Shown piece by piece: positions 44,733-54,285 of a DNA stretch of 64,000 bases (its first letter is position 1; each line of letters opens with the position of its first letter). The translations under genes were made by a program, and so were the position numbers. The stretch spans positions 2,108,001 to 2,172,000 of the forward strand of contig NZ_CP081964.1 in the NCBI RefSeq assembly GCF_019844075.1, given 5' to 3'. The notes under the pieces are model-generated. The model ran no database searches. It saw nothing but the letters and a program-made list of their open reading frames with translations, and was not told the origin of the DNA. The DNA comes from Curtobacterium sp. TC1 (lineage in GTDB: Bacteria > Actinomycetota > Actinomycetes > Actinomycetales > Microbacteriaceae).

Positions 44733-45188
44733 TCAGGCGGAGGTGAAGCGGCGGACCAGGTCGGGCAGCTCGGCCGGTTCGAAGACCTCGTCGGTGGCGT
44801 CGAGCTCGTCGGCCGTCCACCACCGTGACGCCAGGATGTCGACCCGCTCGTCGTCCGTCCACTCGGCGTCCGACAGCTCGAAGCCCGGCGTGCGCACGAC
44901 GTAGAACTCGCTGTGGCCACGGTCGTGGTCGGCGAGGTCCCACTCGACGGTGAAGTCCCACGACCACACCGGCTCGCCCGGGTCGTCGATGACGATGCCG
45001 GTCTCCTCGCGCAGCTCGCGGATCGCGGCGTCGCGGTGGTCCTCGCCGGGGTCGACCCCGCCACCCGGTGTGATCCACCGGTGCGCGCCGTCCGAGGACG
45101 GTGAGTTCGTGTCCATCAGGAACACGCGACCCTCGGGGTCGAGCAGGATGATGCGGGAGGTTCGGCGCAGGCCGGGCTTGGCGGTCAC
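44733..45188 (-). CDS. NUDIX hydrolase
   Basis: 151 aa, GTG start. The NUDIX box is intact from GGGVDPGEDHRDAA through IRELREETGIV. The family hydrolyses nucleoside diphosphates linked to another moiety; the substrate cannot be told. WWTADELDATDEVFEPAEL is the usual C-terminal edge of standalone NUDIX domains. Ten bp downstream of an SDR gene on the same strand. Confidence 0.9.
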   Translation of the reverse strand: MTAKPGLRRTSRIILLDPEGRVFLMDTNSPSSDGAHRWITPGGGVDPGEDHRDAAIRELREETGIVIDDPGEPVWSWDFTVEWDLADHDRGHSEFYVVRTPGFELSDAEWTDDERVDILASRWWTADELDATDEVFEPAELPDLVRRFTSA

Positions 45189-45198
45189 CCGTCCGACG

Positions 45199-45960
45199 CT
45201 AGCCGACGAAGCCGCTGACGTCGCCGACGAGCTTGGTGTGGTCGGCGGGAATCGGCTCGATCGCGGCGAGGGCGATCTCGGCGGCGAACTCCGACACGCT
45301 GTAGAGCTTGCCGACCTCTTGCCGGCGGCCCTCGATCGCGCCGGGGTTCAGGCGGTTCAGCAGGGTCGCGGTGATCGTGCCCTCGATCATGTCGCCCGAG
45401 ACGACGACGAACTCGATGCCGGCGGCCTCGAGCTGCGGGATGAGCTCACGGAGGGCGAGTTCGCCGGCGCGCTTGCTCTTCGCGACGGGGACGTACTCGT
45501 CCATCGTCTCGGCGGTCTCGACGAAGTGGGCCTGGTGGCTCGTGACGAACACGACGCGGGAGCCGGCGGGCATGTGCGGCACGGCGGTCTGGAGCATGTC
45601 GACCTGGGCGTCGCGGTTCAGGCGGAGCGCGTAGTCCTCTCCGAGGCCGGACTCCATGCCGCCCGAGGCGTTCAGGACCAGCAGGTCGATGCCGCCCCAC
45701 TCCTGCACGACGGTGTCGACGAGTGCCTGCACGGACTCGTGGTCGGTCAGGTCCGCGCCGACGGCCAGGGCGGAGCCGCCGGCAGCGACGACCTTCTCGG
45801 CGATCTGCTCGGCGCGTTTGGCCTTGTTGCGGTAGTTCACGACGACCTTGGCGCCGGCCTCGGCCAGGTACCCGACGGTGTCGGCGCCGATGCCGCGCGA
45901 CGAGCCGGTCACGACGGCGCGCGTGTCGGTGAGGGATCCGGGGGCGAGGGGGTTGCTCAC
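45199..45960 (-). CDS. SDR-family oxidoreductase
   Basis: 253 aa, GTG start (MSNPLAPGSLTDTRAVV). Cofactor loop VTGSSRGIGADTVGYL and NASGG for NNAG, with VTSHQAHF for the serine strand. The canonical YxxxK is represented by YVPVAKSKR, which is loosely spaced, so catalysis may be atypical. VVNYRNKAKRAE after strand 2 (Arg/Lys) favours NADPH. Pairs with the NUDIX gene. Confidence 0.85.
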   Translation of the reverse strand: MSNPLAPGSLTDTRAVVTGSSRGIGADTVGYLAEAGAKVVVNYRNKAKRAEQIAEKVVAAGGSALAVGADLTDHESVQALVDTVVQEWGGIDLLVLNASGGMESGLGEDYALRLNRDAQVDMLQTAVPHMPAGSRVVFVTSHQAHFVETAETMDEYVPVAKSKRAGELALRELIPQLEAAGIEFVVVSGDMIEGTITATLLNRLNPGAIEGRRQEVGKLYSVSEFAAEIALAAIEPIPADHTKLVGDVSGFVG

Positions 45961-46116
45961 AGTCGTGTGTTCTCCAGGTCGGGTTCCGGCCGGTCGGCCG
46001 CACCGAGCCTACCAATCGCCTGCGCGACCGTCGGACCCTCCTGATATGTTGAACGGAGTTGTACCGGCCGTCGCGACGCTGCGAGCCACGGCGCGCGACC
46101 GAGGGAGGGAGATCGC

Positions 46117-46590
46117 GTGAACGGAATCGATTGGATCCAGACCATCGTCTGGATCGGACTGGTGTTGCTGCTGGGAGTGGTCGAGATCTTCACCCTCGAC
46201 TTCATCTTCATCATGCTCGCGGCCGGAGCCGCCGGCGGGTTGATCGCCGCCCTGCTCGGCGCCCCGTGGTGGCTGTCGGCCATCATCTCGGCCGTGCTCG
46301 CGCTCGTGCTGCTCTCGCTCGTCCGACCGCGTCTGCTGCTGATGCTCGGCCGCGGCGCCGACCCGCACCGCACGAACATCGAGGGGCTCATCGGGCTCCC
46401 CGGCACCGTCGCCGTCGCGTTCACATCCTCTGCTCCCGGCCAGGTCCGCCTGGCCAACGGCGAGACCTGGAGCGCACGGTTCGCCGTGGGCGCCGTCGAC
46501 CGCACACCGCCACTCGGCACCCCCGTGGTCGTCGAGTCGATCGAGGGGTCGACCGCGGTCGTGCGCCTCGCAGAAAGGGCCACCTCGTGA
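46117..46590 (+). CDS. NfeD-family membrane protein
   Basis: 157 aa. Two to three membrane helices (TIVWIGLVLLLGVVEIFTLDF, FIMLAAGAAGGLIAALL, quoted in part; WLSAIISAVLALVLLSLV) and a C-terminal OB-fold from about residue 85 (GLIGLPGTVAVAF through STAVVRLA). NfeD proteins partner SPFH/stomatin proteins in membrane microdomains. GTG start follows GGGAGGGAG. Overlaps the SPFH gene by 4 bp (GTGA). Confidence 0.88.
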   Translation: MNGIDWIQTIVWIGLVLLLGVVEIFTLDFIFIMLAAGAAGGLIAALLGAPWWLSAIISAVLALVLLSLVRPRLLLMLGRGADPHRTNIEGLIGLPGTVAVAFTSSAPGQVRLANGETWSARFAVGAVDRTPPLGTPVVVESIEGSTAVVRLAERATS

Positions 46591-47813
46591 CCATCACACC
46601 CGGGACGATCGCACTGCTCGTCCTGATCCTCGTCGTCGTCATCTTCGTGATCGTCGTCCTGGCGAAGGCGATCCGCATCGTTCCGCAGGCCACCGCCGGC
46701 ATCGTCGAACGCCTCGGCAAGTACCACAAGACGCTCTCGCCGGGCCTGAACCTGCTCGTGCCGTTCATCGACCGTCTGCGTCCGCTGCTCGACATGCGCG
46801 AGCAGGTCGTGTCCTTCCCGCCGCAGCCGGTGATCACCGAGGACAACCTCGTGGTCTCCATCGACACCGTGGTCTACTTCCAGGTCACCGACGCCCGTGC
46901 GGCGACCTACGAGATCGCGAACTACCTGGGCGCGGTCGAACAGCTCACCACCACCACGCTCCGCAACGTCGTCGGTGGCCTCAACCTCGAAGAGGCCCTG
47001 ACCAGCCGCGACAACATCAACGGTCAGCTCCGTGTCGTCCTCGACGAGGCGACCGGCAAGTGGGGCATCCGCGTCGGCCGTGTCGAGCTCAAGGCGATCG
47101 AGCCGCCCGTGTCCATCCAGGACGCGATGGAGCAGCAGCTCCGTGCCGAGCGGAGCCGTCGTGCCGCGATCCTCCAGGCCGAGGGCACCAAGCAGTCCCA
47201 GATCCTCGAGGCCGAGGGGCAGCGGCAGGCCGCCATCCTCGCCGCAGAAGGTGACGCGAAGGCCCAGGTCCTCCGCGCCGAGGGTGAGGCGTCCGCGATC
47301 GCCACGGTGTTCGAGGCCATCCACACCGGCGACCCGGACGACAAGCTGCTGTCGTACCAGTACCTGCAGATGCTGCCCAAGATCGCCGAGGGCACCGCGA
47401 ACAAGCTCTGGATGATCCCGAGCGAGTTCACCGAGGCACTGTCCGGCATCGCGAAGGGCTTCTCGGGCGGACGGAACGGCAGCGGTCCGGTCGCCGGCGC
47501 CGGCACGGGTGGGGACTTCCTCTCCCGCATCTCCAAGCTCGCGAACGAGAGCCTCGCGAACACCGCGGCCGCCGACTCGGCCGGCGCATCGATGCCGCGT
47601 GCGGACGCCACCGCGGCGGACATCGTCCCCGAGTCCGACCTCGACGCCCGGCTGGCCGAGTCGAACCGGAGCGTCGACGCGCACCTCGCAGCCGCCGACG
47701 ACGCGACCGCACAGCAGGTCGACGATGCACCGGCGCCGGTCGTCGACACCGCGCAGCACCCGAACGACGAAGCGTCGGGGCACCGCACCAGCGACGGCTC
47801 CGGACGGCGCTGA
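46587..47813 (+). CDS. SPFH/stomatin-like membrane protein
   Basis: 408 aa. N-terminal helix (ALLVLILVVVIFVIVVLA), SPFH domain from IRIVPQATAGIVERLGKYHK to about residue 185, a coiled coil rich in AEG repeats (EAEGQRQAAILAAEGDAKAQ), and an acidic disordered tail of about 110 residues. Stomatin-NfeD pairs organise membrane protein assemblies. Translationally coupled to NfeD. Followed by a strong terminator. Confidence 0.92.
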   Translation: MTITPGTIALLVLILVVVIFVIVVLAKAIRIVPQATAGIVERLGKYHKTLSPGLNLLVPFIDRLRPLLDMREQVVSFPPQPVITEDNLVVSIDTVVYFQVTDARAATYEIANYLGAVEQLTTTTLRNVVGGLNLEEALTSRDNINGQLRVVLDEATGKWGIRVGRVELKAIEPPVSIQDAMEQQLRAERSRRAAILQAEGTKQSQILEAEGQRQAAILAAEGDAKAQVLRAEGEASAIATVFEAIHTGDPDDKLLSYQYLQMLPKIAEGTANKLWMIPSEFTEALSGIAKGFSGGRNGSGPVAGAGTGGDFLSRISKLANESLANTAAADSAGASMPRADATAADIVPESDLDARLAESNRSVDAHLAAADDATAQQVDDAPAPVVDTAQHPNDEASGHRTSDGSGRR

Positions 47814-47825
47814 CCGGCGCCACGA

Positions 47826-47873
47826 CGAACGACGATGCCCGCCCCGGGGAACCGGGGCGGGCATCGTCGTTCG
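47826..47873. terminator. Bidirectional terminator between SPFH gene and rbpA
   Basis: Perfect 22-bp stem (47826-47847 with 47852-47873) and a GGAA loop. It is 13 nt after the SPFH stop and 14 nt after the rbpA stop on the other strand, so it serves both convergent genes. Confidence 0.8.
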
Positions 47874-47886
47874 TCAGGTGGTGGGG

Positions 47887-48237
47887 TCAGGCACCGCGTC
47901 GTGCACGGAGGACCTGCAGGCGCTCCTCGAGGAGCTCCTCGAGTTCCTCGCGCGAGCGACGCTCGAGCAGCATGTCCCAATGGGTTCGGGGCGCCTTGAC
48001 GTCCTCTGCTGCGACCTCGACGGGGATGCCGTCGTCACCGAGCAGCCGTCCTTCGCGGCCGGAGCGTGGCTCCGACCAGGTCTGGGGCACGTCTGCGTCA
48101 GCGGAGAAGACGATGTCGAAGGTCTCCCCCGAATCGGTCTGGTAGACCGCGCGCTTGCGGTCCGAGAGCTCGACGCCCTCTTCGCTCTGGAGGCTCTGAC
48201 TCCCGAGCCGCATGCCGCGGAGACTCCGATCAGCCAT
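47887..48237 (-). CDS. rbpA: RNA polymerase-binding protein RbpA
   Basis: 116 aa, starting MADRSLRGMRLGSQSLQS. This actinobacterial factor stabilises sigma-A holoenzyme and open complexes. The sigma-interaction end is intact: RTHWDMLLERRSREELEELL then EERLQVLRARRGA. The core tryptophan region reads PQTWSEPRSGREG with no cysteine, so there is no zinc site. Single gene, ending at the shared terminator. Confidence 0.95.
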   Translation of the reverse strand: MADRSLRGMRLGSQSLQSEEGVELSDRKRAVYQTDSGETFDIVFSADADVPQTWSEPRSGREGRLLGDDGIPVEVAAEDVKAPRTHWDMLLERRSREELEELLEERLQVLRARRGA

Positions 48238-48382
48238 GTGTGTGCTCCTCTCGCTCGTCTGCCCTCCACAACACTGTCCCACGCGCCGTCGTTCCCGACT
48301 GGGCGCATTCACAGTCCGTTCCCAGTGCGTGCCCCTGCTGCACCGGATCACGGCGTCGGGAACACCTGGACCCGGCCGCGGT

Positions 48383-49975
48383 TCAGGAGCGGTTCCGGCG
48401 TCCCCACGGCGCGCAGGCCAGCAGCACGAGGAGCCCACCGAGCGAGAGCACGAGGACGATCGATCCCGACGCCAGCGACGCCGGCGTGGTCGAGGTGCCG
48501 AGCGGCACGTCGGTCACCATCGAGGTCGCGGTGTACTCCGGGACCCGGTCGATCGTGCGGCCGGACGGGTCGATGACCTGGGAAGCGCCGACGGTCGAGA
48601 TGTTGACGAGGGACCGGCCAGTCTCGATCGCCCGCATCCGTGCGATCTCGAGCTGCTGCAGGTTCTCGTCGGTGCCGGAGAAGTCCGCGTTGTTCGTCTG
48701 CGCGAGGATCACCTGCGCTCCCCCACGCACCATGTCGCGGGTCAGCCCGTCGTCGACGATGTCGAAGCAGATCGCGATGCCCGCCCGGATCCCCGCCACC
48801 GGCAGGACGTTCGGCTTCGTCCCCGGCGTGTAGTCGCGCTGCAGCAAGCCGATCAGCGACGGCGCGAGCTTCGAGAAGAACCAGCGGTCCGGCACGTACT
48901 CGCCGAAGGGCACCGGTCGCTTCTTGTCGTAGGACGACTGCCAGCCATCGGCCGTCCACACGAACGAGGTGTTGTGCAGCACCCCGGACGGGGTCTGCGT
49001 GATGGCTCCGGCGACCAGCGGCGCACCGACCGAATCGACGACGGCGTCGAGGGACGAAGCGATCACGGGCTGCTGGCGCGGGTCGAACTCCGCCGAGGCC
49101 TCGGGCCAGACGACGAGGTCGACGTCCTTCGCGTCGACGTCCGTCGCCGCGACCTGTGCCGCCAGGACCTCACCCGGCGCAGCACGGTCGAAGTACCCGG
49201 CCGGCCCGTTGCCCTGCACGGACTCGATCCGGATGGTGCCGGAGGTCGCGGTCGGCCAGGCCGGCACCGCGAGCACCGCGGCGACGAGCAGACCGGCGGT
49301 CGCGACCCGGACCGGCAGCCGCAGGGTCGCGCCCGGTGCCCGCGGGGACACGAGGGCGAGCGACACGACGACCGCCACGCAGTAGACGACCACGAACGTC
49401 ACGCCGAGCACGCCCACGTACGCGGCGAGGTGTGTGAACGGCCCCTGCGACTGCGACAGGCCGACGCGCCCCCAGGCGAAGCCGCCGTACGGCCAGCTCC
49501 CCGAGAACCACTCGCGTCCGGTCCACAGTGCGGCGACCACGGCCGGGAGGCCCCACACGCGTCCGGCAGTCGAAGGCACCACGCGCGCCACCCACCGGTA
49601 CGCGAGGGCGATCGCGACGCTGCCGAGGGCGAAGAACGCCGCCTCCAACAACGCCAGTGCGAACCACGGGACGGGGCCCAGGTAGCGCCCGGCCCACGAG
49701 ATGGCGGGGATCCAGAACGCGGCACCGGCCACGTACCCCACCCACGCGGCCCTGCGGGCGCGCTGGCCCATCACCGCGAGGAGCATGCACGCCAGCGCCG
49801 GGAAGGCCAGGAACCACCAGCCGGGCGACGGGAACGCGAGCGCGAACAGCACCCCGCCGACGACGGCAAGGGGCAGCGCGGTGCCCAGCGGGAGCGCCGC
49901 GAACGGGCCGTCCGCGACCGCACCGCGGCCCACGCGCGCGGGCACCCCACGCACACCGGTCTCCGGAACCCGCAC
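48383..49975 (-). CDS. lnt: Apolipoprotein N-acyltransferase
   Basis: Adds the third acyl chain to lipoproteins at the membrane. 530 aa: about seven N-terminal helices, then the nitrilase domain with catalytic Glu in WPEASAEFD, Lys in YDKKRPVPFGEYVP and Cys in ICFDIVDDGL, and a last helix with a basic tail. GTG start. GGGAGGCACG, part of a hairpin-family arm, serves as ribosome site 11 nt after helY. Neighbour order rbpA-lnt matches mycobacteria. Confidence 0.92.
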   Translation of the reverse strand: MRVPETGVRGVPARVGRGAVADGPFAALPLGTALPLAVVGGVLFALAFPSPGWWFLAFPALACMLLAVMGQRARRAAWVGYVAGAAFWIPAISWAGRYLGPVPWFALALLEAAFFALGSVAIALAYRWVARVVPSTAGRVWGLPAVVAALWTGREWFSGSWPYGGFAWGRVGLSQSQGPFTHLAAYVGVLGVTFVVVYCVAVVVSLALVSPRAPGATLRLPVRVATAGLLVAAVLAVPAWPTATSGTIRIESVQGNGPAGYFDRAAPGEVLAAQVAATDVDAKDVDLVVWPEASAEFDPRQQPVIASSLDAVVDSVGAPLVAGAITQTPSGVLHNTSFVWTADGWQSSYDKKRPVPFGEYVPDRWFFSKLAPSLIGLLQRDYTPGTKPNVLPVAGIRAGIAICFDIVDDGLTRDMVRGGAQVILAQTNNADFSGTDENLQQLEIARMRAIETGRSLVNISTVGASQVIDPSGRTIDRVPEYTATSMVTDVPLGTSTTPASLASGSIVLVLSLGGLLVLLACAPWGRRNRS

Positions 49976-49986
49976 CGTGCCTCCCG

Positions 49987-52428
49987 TCAGACCGCTGCGT
50001 AGGCGACGATGCCGCGGCGGACCGCGTCCGTCGCACGTCGGGCGGTCTGGGCGAGGTCGTCGTCCCCGGCGTTCCGGATCTGGTCGAGCAGGTCGATGAC
50101 CTGCTTCGACCAGCGCACGAAGTCACCGGCGGGCAGGTCGAGGGTGCGGAGGACGTCGTCCAGCGCCGATCCGGACGCCCAGCGGAACATGCCGACCGCC
50201 ATCGCCGGGGTGGGCGGCAGCGAACCCGCCAGACGGGCGTCACGCTCGATGTCGTCGAGGCGCGACCAGATCGTCAGGGTCTCGTCGAGGGCCGGGCGGA
50301 ACGCACCGCGGGGCAGCGCGTGCTCGGTCCCGGGGGCGTCGTCGCGACGGGGCTGGTAGATGATCGTGGCGGCCATCGCGGCGAGCTGCGCCGGGGTGAG
50401 GTCTTTCCAGACCCCCGCCTCGAGACACTCGGCGACGAGCAGGTCGCGGTCGCCGTAGATGCGCTGCAGGCGACGGCCGCCGGCGGCCACGGTGGCCTCG
50501 CCGTTGCCGGCATCGACCAGGTACCCGAGCTGCAGGAGCACGTCGGTGACCCGGTCGAACGTGGTCGCCACGGCACCGGTGCGGGACCGGATCTGCTGAA
50601 GCAGCTTGTCGTTGACGCGCTTGAGCTTCCACCAGCGCTCCGCCCAGCGGGCGTGCGCCTCGCGGTCGGGGCAGGCGTGGCAGGGGTGACGCTGCATCTG
50701 GCGACGGACCGCCGTGATCGCGGCCTGCCGTTCCTGCCGTGCGCCGTGCGAGGCCTCGCGTCCACCGGGCACGTTCGTCCGCTCCAGGTCGGAGAGCTCC
50801 CGGCGGAGCGCTGCGTACTCGGTGAAGTCGCCGAGGTGGCACTGCATCGCCTCGCGGTACCCCTCGAGCGACTCCTGCTGCGACCGCACCTTGCGGGCCA
50901 GGTCCACCACGGACCGGTCGGCCTGGAACTGCGCGAACGACGTCTCGAGGACCTCGCGCGTGCGCTGCCGGCCGAACTGGTCGATCAGGTTGACGGCCAT
51001 GTTGTACGTCGGCTTGAACGACGAGTTCAGCGGGTACGTGCGACGGCTGGCGAGTGAGGCGACGGCCTGCGGGTCGAGCCCGTCGGTCCACTGGATGACC
51101 GAGTGCCCCTCGACGTCGATGCCCCGGCGCCCGGCCCGACCGGTGAGCTGGGTGTACTCCCCCGGGGTGATCGGGACACGGGCCTCGCCGTTGAACTTCT
51201 CGAGCTTCTCGAGCACCACCGTGCGGGCCGGCATGTTCACGCCGAGCGCCAGGGTCTCGGTGGCGAACACGACCTTGAGCAGCTTGCGCTGGAAGAGGTT
51301 CTCCACCACTTCCTTGAACGCGGGCAGCATGCCCGCGTGGTGCGCCGCGACCCCGCGCTCGAGCCCCTCGAGGAACTCCCAGTAGCCGAGGACGGCGAGG
51401 TCCTCGTCCGGCAGGGTGCGGCAGTGGTACTCCGCGGTCTCGCGGATCTCGTTGCGCTCCGGCACCGTCGTGAGCGACAGCCCGGACCGCAGGACGTTCC
51501 GGACGCCCTGGTCGCACCCGGCGCGGCTGAACACGAAGAAGATCGCGGGCAGCAGCATCCGCTCGTCGAGCATGTGCGCGATGCGCTCGCGGTGCAGCTT
51601 CTCGGTGCGCGGCCCACGGCGGTCGTGGTACCCGCCGCGTCCGCGCCCACCGCGGTGTCCGCCACCGTGCCGCTCACTGCGCGACGCACCGCCGACCATG
51701 CGGAGCAGCTCCGGGTTGACGCGGTTCGTCGCCGCCGCGCCGCTGGAGTCGAACAGGTCGACCATCTTCGACCCGACCAGGACGTGCTGCTCGAGCGGCA
51801 CCGGGCGGTCCTCGGACACGATGACGTCCGTGTCGCCGCGGACGGTCTGCAGCCAGTCGCCGAACTCCTCGGCGTTGGAGACCGTGGCGCTCAGTGAGAC
51901 GAGCCGGACCTCGGTCGGGAGGTGCAGGATCACTTCTTCCCACACGGCCCCGCGGAAGCGGTCGGCCAGGTAGTGGACCTCGTCGAGGACCACCCAGGCC
52001 AGGTCGTCGAGCAGGTCGGAGTCCGCGTAGATCATGTTCCGCAGGACCTCGGTCGTCATCACGACGACCCGCGCCCGTGGGTTCACGTTCGTGTCACCGG
52101 TGAGCAGGCCCACTTCGGACTCGCCGTAGACCTCGACCAGCTCGGCGTACTTCTGGTTGCTCAACGCCTTCATCGGCGTCGTGTAGAACACCTTCGCCGT
52201 CGGCTGCCGCATCGCCAGCCAGATCGCGAACTCGGCGACGATCGTCTTGCCGGCACCGGTCGGCGCGGCGACGAGGACGCTGCGGCCCTGGTCGAGCGCG
52301 TCGCAGGCGGCGAACTGGAACGGGTCGAGGTCGAAGCGCAGGTCAGAGCGGAACAGCTCCAGGTTGCGGGAGCGGTTCCGGACCTTGGCGGCGGCGAAGC
52401 GCTCGGCCGCACTGAGGTCCGCGGTCAC
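49987..52428 (-). CDS. helY: Ski2/Mtr4-like RNA helicase HelY
   Basis: 813 aa superfamily 2 helicase. Walker A APTGAGKTIVAEFA, motif II VLDEVHYLADRFRG, motif III SLSATVSNAEE and motif VI QLTGRAGRRGID, with a long C-terminal helical (DSHCT-like) domain. A Gly/Arg-rich insert with RHGGGHRGGRGRGGYHDRRG lies near residue 250. GTG start overlaps the tatC stop (GTGA). Likely RNA processing or turnover; tatC-helY coupling is conserved in actinobacteria. Confidence 0.93.
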   Translation of the reverse strand: MTADLSAAERFAAAKVRNRSRNLELFRSDLRFDLDPFQFAACDALDQGRSVLVAAPTGAGKTIVAEFAIWLAMRQPTAKVFYTTPMKALSNQKYAELVEVYGESEVGLLTGDTNVNPRARVVVMTTEVLRNMIYADSDLLDDLAWVVLDEVHYLADRFRGAVWEEVILHLPTEVRLVSLSATVSNAEEFGDWLQTVRGDTDVIVSEDRPVPLEQHVLVGSKMVDLFDSSGAAATNRVNPELLRMVGGASRSERHGGGHRGGRGRGGYHDRRGPRTEKLHRERIAHMLDERMLLPAIFFVFSRAGCDQGVRNVLRSGLSLTTVPERNEIRETAEYHCRTLPDEDLAVLGYWEFLEGLERGVAAHHAGMLPAFKEVVENLFQRKLLKVVFATETLALGVNMPARTVVLEKLEKFNGEARVPITPGEYTQLTGRAGRRGIDVEGHSVIQWTDGLDPQAVASLASRRTYPLNSSFKPTYNMAVNLIDQFGRQRTREVLETSFAQFQADRSVVDLARKVRSQQESLEGYREAMQCHLGDFTEYAALRRELSDLERTNVPGGREASHGARQERQAAITAVRRQMQRHPCHACPDREAHARWAERWWKLKRVNDKLLQQIRSRTGAVATTFDRVTDVLLQLGYLVDAGNGEATVAAGGRRLQRIYGDRDLLVAECLEAGVWKDLTPAQLAAMAATIIYQPRRDDAPGTEHALPRGAFRPALDETLTIWSRLDDIERDARLAGSLPPTPAMAVGMFRWASGSALDDVLRTLDLPAGDFVRWSKQVIDLLDQIRNAGDDDLAQTARRATDAVRRGIVAYAAV

Positions 52429-53246
52429 AGGCCGTACTCTTCGTCGAGCTTGGCCTGCTTCTTCGCCACCCTGCGGTCGTGCAGCCACGCGACGAAGCAC
52501 GCTGCGATGTAGAGCACGACCATCGGGATCGCCAGCAGGAACATCGAGATGACGTCGGCGCTCGGGGTGACGATCGCGCAGAAGACCAGGATGCACACGA
52601 CCGCGATGCGCCACGACTTGATGATCGCCGACGCCGACAGGACCCCCACGAAGTTCAGCAGGACGATGAACACCGGCAGCACGAAGGCGATGCCGACCGC
52701 GACGATGAGCTTGATGACGAAGTCGTAGTAGGCCTTCGCGTCGACGATCGAGGTGTCCTGGCTCGACACGAAGCTGCCGAGGATGCCGACCACGTGGGGC
52801 AGGATGTACCACCCGAAGTAGCAGCCGGCGAAGAACAGCGGGATGGCGGTGCCGAGGAAGCCCCACACGTACTGCTTCTCGCGCCGCACCAGGGCGGGCA
52901 CGATGAACGCCCAGATCTGGTAGAGCCAGACCGGGCTCGAGATGACGATACCGATCGTGATCGCGATCTGCAGCTTGAGGTCGAACGCCCCCGTGATCAT
53001 CGGGAAGTTCAGCTCGGCCGTGTGCCCGCCGACCTTGGCGAGCTCGGCCACCGGTTGCCGGAGCGAGTCGAGCACGAACGGGGTGAGGAACCATCCACCG
53101 ACCGCGGCGATGACCACGGCGAGCACTGCGCGGAACAGGCGGTTGCGCAGCTCGATGAGGTGCTGCCCGAGCGACATGCGGCCTTCGGCGTCGTTGTCCT
53201 GGCGCCCTTGCCGCCTCGCTCGCCCGCGCGCGGTCGTGGAAGCCAT
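52425..53246 (-). CDS. tatC: Twin-arginine translocase subunit TatC
   Basis: 273 aa, six helices, with the signal-binding N-terminal EGRMSLGQHLIELRNRL and the conserved Glu/Phe region FPMITGAFDLKLQIAI. The hydrophilic start is 22 residues longer than in E. coli. TAGGAT ends 6 nt before the ATG (leaderless). In mycobacteria and many actinobacteria tatA lies between pafC and tatC; here only 67 bp of spacer exist there. Confidence 0.95.
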   Translation of the reverse strand: MASTTARGRARRQGRQDNDAEGRMSLGQHLIELRNRLFRAVLAVVIAAVGGWFLTPFVLDSLRQPVAELAKVGGHTAELNFPMITGAFDLKLQIAITIGIVISSPVWLYQIWAFIVPALVRREKQYVWGFLGTAIPLFFAGCYFGWYILPHVVGILGSFVSSQDTSIVDAKAYYDFVIKLIVAVGIAFVLPVFIVLLNFVGVLSASAIIKSWRIAVVCILVFCAIVTPSADVISMFLLAIPMVVLYIAACFVAWLHDRRVAKKQAKLDEEYGL

Positions 53247-53252
53247 GGGTCG

Positions 53253-53258
53253 ATCCTA
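53253..53258 (-). promoter_or_regulatory. Probable leaderless -10 of tatC
   Basis: TAGGAT on the minus strand with exactly 6 nt (CGACCC) to the ATG. It shows that tatC-helY-lnt can be transcribed apart from pafBC. Confidence 0.45.
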
Positions 53259-53313
53259 CGGGGTGGGAACCGACAGTTCGGCGCGCTCCGTGCGAACGCA
53301 CATGCAGGACTCG

Positions 53314-54285
53314 TCAGCCCGCGGCGAGGGCGGCGGCTGCGAAGTCGCGCACCGCGTCCCGCGCCGCCGGCGGGTCGAGCACCACGGCACGGCCGGGCAG
53401 CCCCGCGACGAGCCGGACCACGCCGTCGAAACCGTTCGACGCCGCGAGCCGGATGCGCACGCGCGCCTCGGCGTCGGGGGCGTCGGCGGTGTCGGCGAGG
53501 AAGTCGGCCACGAGCGGCAGCGACGACGAGTCGAGCTCCACGGTGACGATGACGTCCTCTGCGGACTGCTGGAACAGCGTGTCCGGGATCACCACCTGGT
53601 CGACCGACTTCTCGACCGCACGGTCGTCGACGCGTGCGCCGGACATCCGGTCGAGGCGGAAGGTCCGGAGCGCCTGCCGGTCGAGGTCCCAGGCGCGGAG
53701 GTACCAGTCCGTGTCGATCGACTCGACGCGCAGCGGGTCGACCCGGCGGGTGCCACCCTGGGTGCGCGGGCCGGCGTACTCGAACGACAGCCCACGACCG
53801 TCGGCCATCGCGCGACGGATCGTGGCGAGGGCGACGTCGTGCAGGTCCTGTCCGACGGCGACCGTCGAGGCGGCACCGCCGGCACCGCGTGACAGCTTCG
53901 CCATGAGCGCGCGGATGGCGTCGCGGTCGGCGGCCTCGGGCAGCGCGGAGAGGTACTGCAGCCCCGCGATGAGCGCCGAGGCCTCACGCGCGGACAGCCG
54001 CGGTGAGTCGTCGATGGCGACGAGGTTCGTCAGGACGATCATCTCGTTCTGGTCGAAGTCGTCCCAGGCGATGTCGAACAGGTCGCCGTGCTGGTACTGC
54101 ATCGTCTCGCCGGGGACACCCGACACCGCGATGAGTTCCACGGCGCGGCGGATACGGGCCTCGGGGACGCCGAAGTGGCGTGCGGCCTCGGCCACCGAGA
54201 CGCGCTCGCGGTCGATCAGGTACGGCACCAGGGCGAGCAGGAACGCGAGTTTGTCCTGCGCCTGCAGGGGCTGGGCGTCAGCCAC
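53314..54285 (-). CDS. pafC: WYL-domain regulator PafC
   Basis: 323 aa. A winged helix-turn-helix at residues about 10-70 (LLALVPYLIDRERVSVAEAA) and a WYL domain near 165-235 (WYLRAWDLDRQALRTFRLDRM), then a WCX-type C-terminal domain. PafC pairs with PafB; in mycobacteria PafBC activates DNA-damage genes independently of LexA. Overlaps pafB by 8 bp. Confidence 0.92.
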   Translation of the reverse strand: MADAQPLQAQDKLAFLLALVPYLIDRERVSVAEAARHFGVPEARIRRAVELIAVSGVPGETMQYQHGDLFDIAWDDFDQNEMIVLTNLVAIDDSPRLSAREASALIAGLQYLSALPEAADRDAIRALMAKLSRGAGGAASTVAVGQDLHDVALATIRRAMADGRGLSFEYAGPRTQGGTRRVDPLRVESIDTDWYLRAWDLDRQALRTFRLDRMSGARVDDRAVEKSVDQVVIPDTLFQQSAEDVIVTVELDSSSLPLVADFLADTADAPDAEARVRIRLAASNGFDGVVRLVAGLPGRAVVLDPPAARDAVRDFAAAALAAG

